From positions 1,470,501 to 1,534,500 of the forward strand of contig OZ005619.1 of the NCBI GenBank assembly GCA_963930655.1: a DNA stretch of 64,000 nucleotides. Reading direction: 5' to 3'. The stretch is from Myrica gale. Its lineage: Eukaryota; Streptophyta; Magnoliopsida; Fagales; Myricaceae. The position numbers and the translations under genes were made by a program. This document shows, piece after piece, positions 10,153 to 20,466 of the stretch. The notes below the pieces were generated by a model that ran no database searches, was not told the DNA's origin, and saw only the letters and a program-made list of their open reading frames with translations. How positions within the stretch are numbered: the stretch's first letter is position 1; every line of letters begins with the position of its first letter.

Positions 10153-12894
10153 ATAGCAAGTGCCGTAGCCCATAGAAGAGTAGGAACTATGCCTACTGCC
10201 TAGTATGTTCAAGTGTCTACTTCTCAGAACCAATAAGAGAAACCCAAAATCTGGCACTCTTGTCATCCCATTTAATTATCTTCTGTCACCGAAGACAAAC
10301 AAAACAAAACCAAACAAATCTTTTGGTCCCAATGATTTAGATAGATGTCTTGCAGTTTTGTTCTCCTTTTCACGCTTGGTTCAGAAGAACTGCATCAAAT
10401 AGTAGCCCTGGCCAGAAGCTTCTATCTCTACTGGTAAATAGAGAGAGAGCAGCAGCTAACTTCAGCATCTGACTGCCTCCAAACCTAATCAAGAACTTAT
10501 GATGCTGACGAACTTGGCACCCATTTTCAGAAGCGGTAGTGATTTTATATGATTTAAGAGTAAATTGCAGTTTTCCAAGTCTGAGGAAGAGAGGACTAGA
10601 GAAACTGCAGCATCCTTCATAGTCTTCAGAGCCATGCTCGGGATCAAGTTCCTAGTTTTCCGTTTCTTTTGCTGAGGAATGTCACATAAAGAAAAAGGTT
10701 TTCCGATCAATTCCTTGTACGAAGACGGACAAACATGACCGTCATTCATTTCACTAGACGAATTTAACTGTTTCATATCTATTTCAGTTTATCTCTCGCA
10801 TTCTCTGTTTTTCTTTTCTAATTTTCTCCACTAGTAATATTGTGATTGACACGTCATGTTATTAGTAGCCTAAACAGTATCAAGTTAAGAATACCCAAAC
10901 GGTCGTTCTGTTTTGCATGAAATTTGTTCCTTCATCCTACGAACAAGTTGGGTACTGGGGATTGTAGGAATGCAAACTTGGGAACAATATTTAAACAAAC
11001 ACAAGGGAACTAAGAAAGGAGGATTGCATTTTCTAAGGCAAGGAATATGTGCTATGGGCGCAGCAGATGATCGAACACAAACAGAGACAACAAAAATAAA
11101 AGTTCCCCCCCGTCATGTTTCGGAGTGCCAAAGACATTAACAAAAGGTAAACAAGTATTTAGGAACAAATGGTACAACATATGTATTTTGCAGACATAGT
11201 GATTATACAAATCTATTGGAATCTTGAAGATGTTGAGAAAAGAAGTTAGCAACAAAGCTACCAATCTGACAGGAGAAGTTTGGCTCCATGATTTGCTAAC
11301 CCCTAAGCTTGAACATAACTAATTTAACAGACTCATAAATCGCACCACAACGCTTATTTATGGAACACTACTATTTTACTTCCAATAATTGACGAACCAC
11401 AGACACAGGCCTTTGACAGTCACGTTGTAGAATACTAATGTCACTTGCATCAGCTCTCTGAAGGCAGAGATGACCAAAAAATCATATCCCATGCCTTACA
11501 CCTGGCCAAAGATCCATCACTTTACCTAGACTTTCACTTCCTAAATAAACTGGTAGTTTTTCAGCGGCCAACAGCCAGAAATCAAATTGGTTCCATACAA
11601 CTAGGCACCTTCTCATTACTTTGTTTCCCTCAAAGCTAATCTAACAAATACTCCACCAGACTGCAAAGAGCTCAGAATTAGGCTAGAGGCCCTTGTGAAA
11701 AATTCAAGGATTCCACACAAAAGGTGCAACTATCAGAAATCAGGTGCAGATATTTGACATATGTGGGGAAGCACGCACAGAATAAGGTGAACGAATGACA
11801 TTTCCCATCCACGCTACCCTATGTACCGACCTCCAGCAAATCACATCAGACGGAGTAGGCAAATTGAAGCTGAAAGAAATGTATGTTTAGGTCTCTTCAG
11901 AACCTCAAGCAGCATTAGATATTAAAAAATGTTTCACTCCCAAACCAAAAACGAACGTCTATGTCGAGCTCATATGGCAGCCACCACGAAGTACTTCATT
12001 TTAAGAAGAAATGCACATAAGAGTTAAAGAAGCTATAGACTAAAATAAAGCAACATGAAGCCTCTGGTTGCAGCCTTGGTCACCAGCTACGCTAAACTGA
12101 AGCATCGGACAACTGTGTCTCAGTACCTAATGACATCCAGTAGCTTGCTTACAAGAAGGCACAACTAAATCCCCAAGTCCTTCAATTGAGCACATTTATA
12201 GGCCTAGGTAGAGAAAATAAAGCAGACAACGATGGGGCACAAACTAAGAGTTGACAACCGAGGAAATGACTGCGAGTTGACAAAACATGATGGCTGCACA
12301 AACTAAGAGTTTGAGAAACTGATGATCATGCAAAGATTCAACCTTGACGGCAATCAAAGACTTCTGCAGGAAAGACATTGTGGACAGTCAGTGAAAGCTA
12401 TAGTGAGTACCCAAAGTGAAATTTTACAGGTAGATGTAATGACACAGATATTTGATTCACCCTCCACATTTGTTGGAGAAGATGCCATTTGTTCCAAAGA
12501 CAATAAACAAACTTTAAGGAAAAACAACTAGAATTGAAATGAATAATAGCTGAGCCTTAATCAACCACAATTATGAATCAAGAGCTAACAGAAATTGCAA
12601 TGCTGCAATACAAAAGAGCACCTTCTATGAGGTTCTTAACAATAGCTCATCTGAACTAATTGAAATTGCTATTCAGTAATACAGAAAACTCTTTCTGCAA
12701 AGTTCATAATAAGAGCAGCTCACGCCATTCTTACAATAATAGCAGCCCTCTAGCAAAAAATTGAGCATTACAAATAATTATTTCACATACTTGGTACAAC
12801 TCCGACGTCCACAATTCCCTTCGCATCTACATATATATGAAACTATATATCTTAAAATGAAGAAAACGATGACTTCCGAGGTAAATCGCCTGAA
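10153..12894. other. Spacer downstream of the fucose synthase gene; nothing firm
   Basis: About 2.7 kb of mixed AT-rich sequence. The last few hundred bases (12540-12894) are probably the 3' UTR and downstream region of the minus-strand gene at 12895. The rest contains only short open frames; one at 10489-10776 is listed separately. No transposon ends were recognised. Confidence 0.4.
10489..10776 (-). CDS. Unrecognised 95-residue open frame
   Basis: The frame runs from a genuine ATG to a TGA, with balanced amino-acid composition and a basic KKRKTR patch at about residues 38-43 that could act as a nuclear signal. It is followed by alternating helical and hydrophobic sequence. No family comes to mind. 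It could be an orphan exon or a gene fragment. Its codon use looks more protein-like than neighbouring frames, but that is a subjective impression. Confidence 0.2.
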   Translation of the reverse strand: MKQLNSSSEMNDGHVCPSSYKELIGKPFSLCDIPQQKKRKTRNLIPSMALKTMKDAAVSLVLSSSDLENCNLLLNHIKSLPLLKMGAKFVSIISS

Positions 12895-14088
12895 TTACTG
12901 TTTGAGATTCTCCAAGTACCACTTATAGGTATCAACAAGCCCATCTTTGAGTGAAACCTTGGGGTTCCAACCCAACCCGGCGAGCTTTGAGCTGTCCATG
13001 AGCTTCCTGGGAGTCCCGTCGGGCTTAGACGAATCCCAAACGAGCTCCCCCTCGAACCCAACCACCTCCTTCACCAGCTCAGCTAACTCCTTGATGGTCA
13101 CCTCCTTCCCACTTCCCACATTGAGGTGCCCCAACCCACTGTACTTCTCCATCAAGAACACCACAGCGTCGGCCAAATCGTCGACGTGCAGGAACTCCCT
13201 CAGGGGACTACCCGTCCCCCACACGACCACCTCCTTCGCACCATTTACCTTGGCCTCGTGGAACCTCCTCATCAACCCCGGCAACACATGCGAATTTTCA
13301 GGATGGAAATTGTCGTTCGGACCGTACAGGTTCGTGGGCATCCCCGAAATCGCGTCCCAGTCGTATTGAATTCTGTAGGCTTGGCACGTTTTGATGCCGG
13401 CGATCTTGGCCACCGCGTACCATTCGTTGGTGGGCTCCAACGGGCTGGTGAGCAATGCCTCTTCTGGGATCGGTTGGGGTGCGAACTTGGGGTAGATGCA
13501 AGAGGAGCCGAGGAAGAGGAGCTTCTGGACGCCGTGGCGGTAGGAGGAGTCAATGACGTTAGTCTGGATCTGGAGGTTGATACCGATGAACTCCGCTGGA
13601 TAGGTCTTGTTGGCGTGGATGCCGCCGACCTTGGCCGCGGCGAGGATGACAAACCGGGGCTTCTCGGCGGCGAAGAAGGACTCGACATCGTTTTGGCGGG
13701 TGAGGTCGAGCTCGGAGTGAGTGCGGAGGAGGAGGTTGGTGAAGCCGAGGTTCCGGAGCTTGCGGACAATGGCGGAGCCCACGAGGCCTCCGTGTCCGGC
13801 CACAAAGATCTTGGCGGATTTGTCGGCGAGGAAGGAGGAGACGGGGGCCGTTACTGTCGAAAGAAAAATGGATAATGGTGTTAGGGATTTGGGGATCTGG
13901 GGAATATGGAAGGTGTTTCGACAAGCAGTTGTGGGAAAACAACATGAAGAGTTCAACTCTTGGAAGAAGGGAATTAAAGTTCAGATTTTTAGATCTTCAT
14001 TCTAATTCTCAATTGTTCCATTTTCTCATTCACCCAATATAGATACAGAGAGACAGACAGAGAGAGTACCGTTGGAGTTGTCTCCCAT
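12895..14088 (-). CDS. GER1: GDP-L-fucose synthase (GDP-4-keto-6-deoxymannose 3,5-epimerase-4-reductase)
   Basis: This cytosolic enzyme makes the second, NADPH-dependent step from GDP-mannose to GDP-L-fucose, the fucose donor for xyloglucan, pectin and glycoproteins. Two coding exons, 14088-14070 and 13853-12895, joined across a 216-bp GT-AG intron, give 325 aa. The start MGDNSN in exon 1 fits the family. Reading exon 2 alone upstream to 13956 would add a false N-terminus from intron sequence. Visible features are an extended-SDR Rossmann start ([14 protein letters not shown]), a [16 protein letters not shown] block with the catalytic Ser, a YAVAK catalytic Tyr-Lys pair, and the conserved [19 protein letters not shown] stretch. 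Oddity: the usual GHRGLVGSA reads GHGGLVGSA; the lost Arg is thought to contact the NADPH 2'-phosphate. Length and all other blocks look intact. The choice between GER1 and GER2 is not resolved. Confidence 0.95.
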
Positions 14089-15038
14089 TTTCGTGGATTG
14101 AACTTTTTGCCGACACCAGTAAGCTCAAACCACCCACTCTTGCAGTTGCTCGAGAGAAATGAAACTGATCGCAGTCTCGCAGATGGGACTGAACGGTTTC
14201 CTGCTGGGTCGGGTTATGTACGTTGGGCTTTCTAGCAATTTCTTACCTTTTCACAAATATAAAAGTATGCTACGCATGTTCCTTGCGGTACGGTTTCTAT
14301 GACTGATAAGGGCATATTCGATGAGACAAACCATATGATAGTCATTGGAAATGGATGGAATCAGATTTATCAAGATCCTCAATCTTCTCTCGACCTCTGC
14401 TCCTGGCCCAATCTGCCATTGTGAGCTCTCACGATCCAATCTATTCTAAGTTGGAGGAGTCCAGACAGCTCCAACACACCAATCTCCCCATTCGTATTCC
14501 ATTGGGCTGGCCCAAGCTCGAGGCAGCATAATGCCTCACTTCAAAAGGCCCAACTCCAAGGCTGATAGAGTGAGTGCCCACAGTCAGATTGATCAACAGC
14601 AAAACCCACAAGTGGAAATCACACACAGAGGGGACAAAAATGCAGAACCTGATTGAAGTAAGATATGTAGGGTCCAAAGTAATGAGCATAAACATCATTG
14701 GTAGGTTGAATCAAGAGTCTGTAATCTGTGAGGCTACAAAGAGAGGAGGGAGGAGATAAAAAAGCAAAATTTCCATGTCCCTGAATGATCCAGATAAGAA
14801 TCATGAGCAATAGAACTTAGCAGAAAGTACAAGATATCATCCTATTTTGCTCTCCCTCTTTTTGCTAGGACCAACCAAAAAAAGAACTTTGGCATCGTGC
14901 ACAATTCTATGGGCTTGTGGGTTCCATTCAACTTGTCTCTGCCTAGAGGAAAGGCTCTCATGTTACTGAGCCAGCAATCAAATATTGCTCGCTTCAAACT
15001 TTGGGAGAAAGGAACGGAGACGTGTGGCCTCACGACTG
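14089..15038. other. 5' region of the fucose synthase gene and spacer
   Basis: The first 70-100 bases are likely 5' UTR and promoter of the minus-strand gene ending at 14088. The rest is spacer with short open frames on both strands that match nothing I recognise. Confidence 0.4.
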
Positions 15039-15330
15039 CAGTGGCGGATCCAGAATCTAATTTGAAGGGGGTCGAACACATAAGGTGAAATGATAAAAAA
15101 AAATTTCCAACTTAATGTAAAAAGTGTCTTAGAGTTGAACAACTTCGAGGATTCAACAGTGGATAACACGATTTTTAAGGAGGAAAAAAGAAATAGCACA
15201 TCTCGATAATGTAATATTCTTGAAAAAATTTGATCTGTTGTGAAGAAAAGCTTGACAACAGAGAAAATTTCATCTGTTTTCGATGCATATATATTAATAT
15301 GTCTCACTCTGTTGAGATTCCATTCAGTTA
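15039..15330. mobile_element. hAT-type element end, truncated
   Basis: It begins with CAGTGGCGGATCCAG, a typical terminus of TTF-type hAT elements. It continues with a gggggtcgaa block, an A-rich block and taaaaagtgtctta, all shared with the hAT element that starts at 37001. No second terminus was found, so the right limit is approximate. Confidence 0.5.
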
Positions 15331-15958
15331 AAAATATTAGTCTTTCACCTGCACCAGCGACAACCTGGACTAGATTTTGGCTTAAGATTGCTTTTCTTTC
15401 CTAACTCCTCTCATATTGTATTCCATGTTCCAAGTGTCCATTGCGACAGAGAAGCAGGTGCACCCTCTTAAAATTACATGCTTACTTCTTCGAAGCTTCA
15501 GCAGAGGGAGTATAATACTCTCATATCTGCCTCAAATGTGCCGACCTCGTCTTTAATAAATTGAAGCATGGCTGCAGAGAGGTTCCAAGAAGTCACGAGA
15601 AAGCAATTACCTAGTTCAGTCACATGGAGGGGCATTTCCAATAAAGTCTAAGGGCATGAATATACAACCAATATCTACCCATCCAAGCCCAGAGATTCAT
15701 GTCCACATCGAATTAATATTATTATTATTATTATTTTGGTAACCCCAGTCCCCCTTCCATTTTCTTGCATTGAATGTTCGGCGTATTTGCTTTTGACAAT
15801 ATGGGAACCATGTTAAGCAGCAACGACCGCAACCAGAGAACTTTTTATTCCAAATAAAAGACCCAAGGATAAATTACATGGCTGACACTGACTACAGAAA
15901 TGGGACAAACAGACTGGCCGTGATTGACACGGCTGACACTCTGATTGGCTGGTTATGC
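15331..15958. other. Spacer and 3' region of SAM decarboxylase
   Basis: Contains an (ATT)n microsatellite at about 15713-15735. A minus-strand AATAAA (plus coordinates 15844-15849) about 110 bases beyond the SAMDC stop may serve as its poly(A) signal. Nothing else was seen. Confidence 0.45.
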
Positions 15959-17068
15959 TCAGGAAACACAACGACACGCCACCATCTCCTCTTCCTCCAC
16001 CGCCACCTCCTTACAGCACTGAGTCATAGCCTTGGTTGCCGTGCCCACAGCGTACCCCTTGGCCTTCACCGAATAAGTCAGGTAAACCACGCACCAACCA
16101 CCTGGCAGCTCTTGTTTCACCACGTACTCACGCGTGTACCCCTCCACGTCAGCTCTTTCTATGGCCCACCGATGGGCCCCACTGCGGGCCGTTACAGCAA
16201 TCGAAAAATCGGCCGGCTTAAAGCAGCTCAGTACCCTTCTGACCAGCGGCTCGAGCCCAATTGCCTCAGGGTCGAACCCCATGGCCTCATAGCTGGCATA
16301 ACTGAACCCGTCCTCTGGGGTCACGTGCACGGTCGAGTACGCTGATCCGTCGATTCCGTTCATCGAGTACCCGCACGGATCAAACTCGAAGTCGCAGATC
16401 ACGTGAGAAGGAATAATGTCAGATATCCCGGACAGTTTGGTCATTTCACCATGGTCCTCCGATTTCTTGAAAAACACGGATGCCTTCTCGCGGTCCAACC
16501 CGGTCATGCACATCTCGAGATTGATCTCAGCCGTTCGATTGTCCACCTGTCTCGTAGCTGAGTAAATGTGCCAGTTCTTATTCGGGACGCTCGGATCGCC
16601 GATCACATAGGCCTTGGCCTTCATATACCCAAAGAACTCATTCAAAACGGCGACTTCCTCAGCGAAGCTCCGGTGAGGTGCGGGTTGGTAAGACGGGAAA
16701 ATGAAGCTCCCGCGAGAGTATTTTACGGAAGCCACGGCGAGTGAGAGCGACTCGGCGTGACTGAGAATCGGTGGGACCGATAAGAGCAGCTTGGTGGTCC
16801 CACATGTTTTGAGGATGATTTTGAAGGGGTAAACGAAGAGGCTGGACTCGGAGAGAACGTACGAGTCGAACTCTTTGTTGGAGAGTTGGGACACGATGGT
16901 GCATCGAGCAGCGTCGAGGATGGAGTCGAGCTGGACCCGACTCAGGGCCCGGAGGCCGAGCCCCTCGGGGTCTTCGAAAATTGATGGCTCTGAGAATGTG
17001 ATCTCGAGGCGCTTTTCGAAGCCTTCGAAGCCGATTGGTGAAGGAGGTGGTGGGGGGTCGTTGGCCAT
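15959..17068 (-). CDS. SAMDC: S-adenosylmethionine decarboxylase proenzyme
   Basis: This enzyme makes decarboxylated SAM, the aminopropyl donor for spermidine and spermine. The uninterrupted 369-residue frame is typical of plant SAMDC, whose coding region lacks introns. The proenzyme cuts itself between Glu74 and Ser75 in the LSESSLFVYP motif, and Ser75 becomes the pyruvoyl cofactor. Other family blocks are FEGFEKRLEI at residues 14-23, the KTCGTTKLL block, a CDFEFDPCGYSMNG block and TPEDGFSYASYE, which overlaps the PEST-like segment linked to fast turnover. The N-terminus carries a Pro run (residues 5-9). The chosen ATG is the first in-frame Met after the upstream ORFs. Translation is expected to be repressed by polyamines through the uORF pair at 17272-17530. 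All key residues that I can check are present. Confidence 0.97.
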   Translation of the reverse strand: MANDPPPPPSPIGFEGFEKRLEITFSEPSIFEDPEGLGLRALSRVQLDSILDAARCTIVSQLSNKEFDSYVLSESSLFVYPFKIILKTCGTTKLLLSVPPILSHAESLSLAVASVKYSRGSFIFPSYQPAPHRSFAEEVAVLNEFFGYMKAKAYVIGDPSVPNKNWHIYSATRQVDNRTAEINLEMCMTGLDREKASVFFKKSEDHGEMTKLSGISDIIPSHVICDFEFDPCGYSMNGIDGSAYSTVHVTPEDGFSYASYEAMGFDPEAIGLEPLVRRVLSCFKPADFSIAVTARSGAHRWAIERADVEGYTREYVVKQELPGGWCVVYLTYSVKAKGYAVGTATKAMTQCCKEVAVEEEEMVACRCVS

Positions 17069-17271
17069 TGCCGAGAAATTTTCTGAGCCTCAAATATCAG
17101 TGAAAGTAATGAAGGGAAGAGAGGTAGTGACACAGGAAGGGAGATTATTGTTTTTTGGTTTCGTTTTTGCAACAGTACAGAGATTATTGTTCTTCACTCA
17201 AAGAAAACAAGGAAAAAAAGGATTTGAAAGATGAAATCTAGTCTACGGAAAGAGGCATTACAGGACTGGTA

Positions 17272-17522
17272 TCAGGATGGCTTCCTCACGCACTGCCAAA
17301 CAAATTACCCAAAACAATAATCAGAAGAAATGAAAGAGAACGAATTCCAAAAAAAAGGGTATTGAAACTCAGAAATAGCGGCCTTACGTTGGAGTAAGCA
17401 GCAGATCGGAACTTCTCGATGCCACCGTTGGGACGAACGTCTTCAATGATGTAGCCGAGAGGAGCATCGTACTGTTTGGAACCACTACTACTAGACTTCT
17501 TTTTCCCACCCTTGGTCTCCAT
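17272..17522 (-). CDS. Conserved SAMDC regulatory uORF (51 residues, split by an intron)
   Basis: The peptide begins METKGGKKKSSSSGSKQYDA, continues PLGYIIEDVRPNGGIEKF and ends SAAYSNCVRKPS. This is the highly conserved plant SAMDC uORF that stalls ribosomes when polyamines are high and so lowers synthesis of the main enzyme. Exon parts are 17522-17388 (45 codons) and 17292-17272 (CVRKPS plus stop), joined over a 95-bp intron with GTAAGG donor and TTTGGCAG acceptor. The last exon carries both the uORF end and, 203 bases downstream, the main start. If the intron were retained, the conserved C-terminus would be replaced by a different tail. The peptide family and its polyamine role are established knowledge; the splice sites are my reading. 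Confidence 0.93.
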
Positions 17523-17530
17523 TAGAACAT
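17522..17530 (-). promoter_or_regulatory. Tiny SAMDC uORF (Met-Phe-stop) overlapping the conserved uORF
   Basis: The minus strand reads ATGTTCTAATGG. The last A of the TAA stop is the first base of the small uORF start codon. This one-base overlap of tiny and small uORFs is the standard plant SAMDC layout: translating the tiny frame favours reaching the main start, while skipping it leads to the repressive small uORF. Confidence 0.9.
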
Positions 17531-17538
17531 TCACGCTT

Positions 17539-17789
17539 CTGAGACAAACGCCAAATATAATTATTTCAATCAATTTTCTCCCAAAATGACAATAACGAAT
17601 CTAAAACACACACAAAACCAACCCCACAAATCCATCACATTTTCTTACCACAATAAAGCATAAAGAGAATTATCTCTTACAACAAACCCGTATCTAAAAT
17701 TTCAGAGAAATAACCGCAGACGCAGAGAACAACGAAAATACAAGAAACCAATAAAGATACAAAAAAATCTCTTGATTGAGAAGACTTAC
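17539..17789 (-). other. 5'-UTR intron of SAMDC (predicted)
   Basis: Donor AGAGTAAGT at 17789 and acceptor GTCTCAG ending at 17539 (minus strand) bound a 251-bp T-rich stretch directly upstream of the tiny uORF. A leader intron at this place is usual in plant SAMDC genes. Confidence 0.65.
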
Positions 17790-17981
17790 TCTTCCTTCGC
17801 TGCTGGGAAAATCCAACGAATCGTTAGAAACCTTTTTTTCCGCTTTCTTTGCTGGTAGAGAAATTCACAAGGGGAATGAGAGAGATTAGGGAGGATTAAA
17901 GAGAGGAAGGTTGCGATTGTTACGAGGGTAAGAGGGAGACGCAAGGTTGTGTGCGAGAGAAAGAAGGGAGCGGAAAGGGTG

Positions 17982-17989
17982 TATTTATA
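17982..17989 (-). promoter_or_regulatory. TATA box of SAMDC (predicted)
   Basis: TATAAATA on the minus strand, about 190 bases upstream of the leader donor site, followed by purine/pyrimidine-rich leader-like sequence. Position and consensus fit the SAMDC promoter. Confidence 0.6.
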
Positions 17990-18621
17990 GAAGAGCGAAT
18001 GCGGAGGGTAGGGCTTTTTTGGGTGACCCTATTAAATAGGAGAAAGACAGGGAAGCAAGTTTGTAGTTAAAACTCCGCGTTTAAGCGGCGAGACCTTTTC
18101 GTTGTTTCGGCCAGTTCACAGCGGCAAGTGTTGGGCTAACCCCGCCTCTTCCTTAAAGCGTGTGAGTTTCACCCAAACTCTTCCTTAAGCATGTGAGTTC
18201 TAAATGTTCTTAATTTTAATTTTATTATTATGAACTGAATTCAACCATCCGATTATAAAGAATTTCGATCTAAGGAGAAAATCTTATTCTGCATGCAAAA
18301 TTCACTACTTTGATATCTAATAATCAAAATTCCTTATAATTGTGAATCTCTAGTTGTAAAAAAATTTATAAATTTATGTTTTAAATTGTAACACCCTAAC
18401 CGAAAATATGTGTTAAATGAGTATTTTGGGTTTAAAAGAAGAGATAAAGTTATAATATTATTTTTATTTATTTTAAAAACTAAAGGATAGAGGTGGTCTG
18501 ATTGAATTTAAAAATAATGAGATAGTGATTTAATTCTATGTTTGAATTTAAATGTTAAGGATTAATCTAGTCTTATGTTTGAATTTAGAAGTGATGAGAC
18601 GAAGATTTAATTCTATATTAA
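17990..18621. other. SAMDC upstream region
   Basis: Promoter-proximal sequence grades into AT-rich spacer with repeated ttgaatttaa-like motifs (18500-18610). No gene was recognised. Confidence 0.4.
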
Positions 18622-18624
18622 TAA

Positions 18625-18827
18625 GGTTGTGTTTGTGTTGTAATATTTTTGGTATGAGAATATGTGTTGGTATTGAGTTTAGTGAAAAGGTGAAGAGAGA
18701 GGTAATTTTTTATATTTTTTGTAATTTTTTATATTTTTTTATGGTAGAGAGAGAGAGAGATTATATTGCAGTATTTTATTAGGAGAGAGATAAAATTTTG
18801 GGAAATATTATGAATGCAAGCGCAGCC
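18625..18827. mobile_element. MITE family B, copy 3
   Basis: 203 bp with left end GGTTGTGTTTGTGTTG and right end GCAAGCGCAGCC, flanked by TAA and TTA. The interior matches the copies at 3041 and 5490, including the GA-rich run. Confidence 0.7.
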
Positions 18828-18996
18828 TTAGTGGCCCTTTAAAAATTTTTATTTTATAAGAAACTTTTGGACTTTAGACCCGGGCTTTACATAAATAACT
18901 TATACAATCAAAAATTGAATATAATTTCATAAAAGTACTCTCGATTTAAAGAATCTAATGTATTTTAGATCTTTTAAAGTTGGTTAATAGAAAGGA

Positions 18997-19796
18997 GGGT
19001 TAATGACCAAAATAGACCCTGGGTTTTATATCCTTTATCGATTTGGTCCCTGTGTTTTCATTTTGGTCACATAAGTCCCTAGGTTATCCTAATTTATCGA
19101 TTTGATCCTTCCGTCCAATTCCGTCTTCTCTGTGCACAGTTAGCTAACGGTGGGCCACGTCACCACCAATAAAATCGCGACACGTGTATGTTTAAAAAAA
19201 AAATCATTGTCCACCTGGAATATTTGTAAAAAAAAAATTCCGAAGGGGGGAGACCCCCTTCGCGCGACAAAGGCTGGGCTCCCATCGCCAGCGTGGGCGG
19301 CTCCACTGCGAAGGGTGGCCAGGAGCCACCCACCCTGGCGACCGGGGGCCCAGATCTGGGCTCCCTGGCGATGGTGGGGCGAGAGTGAGCCCAGATCTGG
19401 GCTCCCGGTCGCCGGGGTAGTTGGTTCCCGATCACTGGGATGGGTGGCTCCCGGCCACCCCTCGCGGTGGAGCTGCCCACGCCGGCGACGGGGAGCCCAG
19501 ATCTGGGCTCCCTTTGTCGAGCGAATGAGGGGTCTCCCCCGCGAGGATTTTTTTTACGAATATTCCAGGAGGACAGTGAATTTTTTTTTTGAAAAAACAT
19601 ACACGTGTCGCGATTTTATTGGTGGTGACGTGACCCACCGTTAGCTGACTGTGCACGAAGGAGACGAAATTGGACGGAAGGACTAAATCGATAAATTAGG
19701 ATAACCTAAGGAATTATGTGACCAAAATAAAAATTTAGGGACCAAATCGATAAAGGATATAAAACCTAGGGACTATTTTGTTTTGGTCATTAACCC
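18997..19796. mobile_element. Foldback Mutator-like (MULE) MITE with GC-rich core and 9-bp TSD
   Basis: The 800-bp element starts GGGTTAATGACC and ends GGTCATTAACCC. It is flanked by tagaaagga (18988-18996) and tagaaagaa (19797-19805), a 9-bp target duplication with one mismatch, as expected for Mutator. The long inverted arms include the ctaacggtgggccacgtcac block, homologous to the element at 9245. The GC-rich core (about 19245-19540) repeats the palindrome gagcccagatctgggctc at three places, again shared with the 9245 element. It has no transposase. Open frames here are palindrome artefacts. Confidence 0.85.
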
Positions 19797-19805
19797 TAGA
19801 AAGAA

Positions 19806-20463
19806 ATAAGCGAGTTTTTCAAATGCCTAGCAAGAGCGCGTGGAAGCGTGGTTAAAGTGGCTTTGATAGATTTGTACATGAGTTAGGGTCGTCTTTGGCC
19901 AAATAAAGTGATTTGTACAATTATTATCCATATTTTAGATTGCCAGCGTAATTAGATGTAATTAATTGAGAAAATCTTTGAAGATACTTCATGAAAAGTA
20001 ATTATTAAGTTATAAAATATAGGATTTAAATTCATTTAAATTATGTTCCTTCCAAAATGGATGACAGACACTACAACTATGGTAGAATTATGTAGTCTGA
20101 TATTTTACATGGAAAGAACATTAAAGGTGATAGTGTAGATAAGTATATTTATTTATATTGAGCCATCTAATTTAGGCAAAATATAAAGAAGAATCTTAAA
20201 TATCTTGTATAAACTTAATACTATTTCTAATAAACTTAAATATCACATATTTTATAAATTTTTTATAAAGAAAAGAAAACTAACCTATTTCTCATAAGGT
20301 ATGTTACTGAGTCACTAATCTTAAGTCTTTTTCCAAAGCAAATTGCATTACTTAGATCCAGAGTTCCCTCTCTCTCTCTAAAGCTCTCTCTGTTTTTCCA
20401 AACACAGCTCTTTCTGCTTTTCCAAACACAATGATTCCCAGGCGGAGGGGATGCTTCGGCTTC
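19806..20463. other. No gene seen
   Basis: AT-rich spacer between the MULE and the CACTA element, with a short TC run (20370-20395) and a small aaacacagctctttctgc/tttccaaacacaatg near-repeat just before the CACTA insertion. Confidence 0.45.
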
Positions 20464-20466
20464 CCT

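Noticed and set aside
13126..13875. Long open frame of 249 codons antisense to fucose synthase
   Set aside because: It is the antisense shadow of a GC-rich coding exon with no domain of its own.
13854..13956. N-terminal extension of the fucose synthase frame upstream of exon 2 (34 extra residues)
   Set aside because: This stretch is intron. A GT-AG intron and the family-typical MGDNSN start at 14088 explain the N-terminus better.
15878..16345. 155-codon plus-strand frame
   Set aside because: Antisense shadow of the SAM decarboxylase coding region.
19150..19656. Open frames of 146-164 codons in the second MULE
   Set aside because: Same repeat artefact. Both strands give mirror-image peptides.
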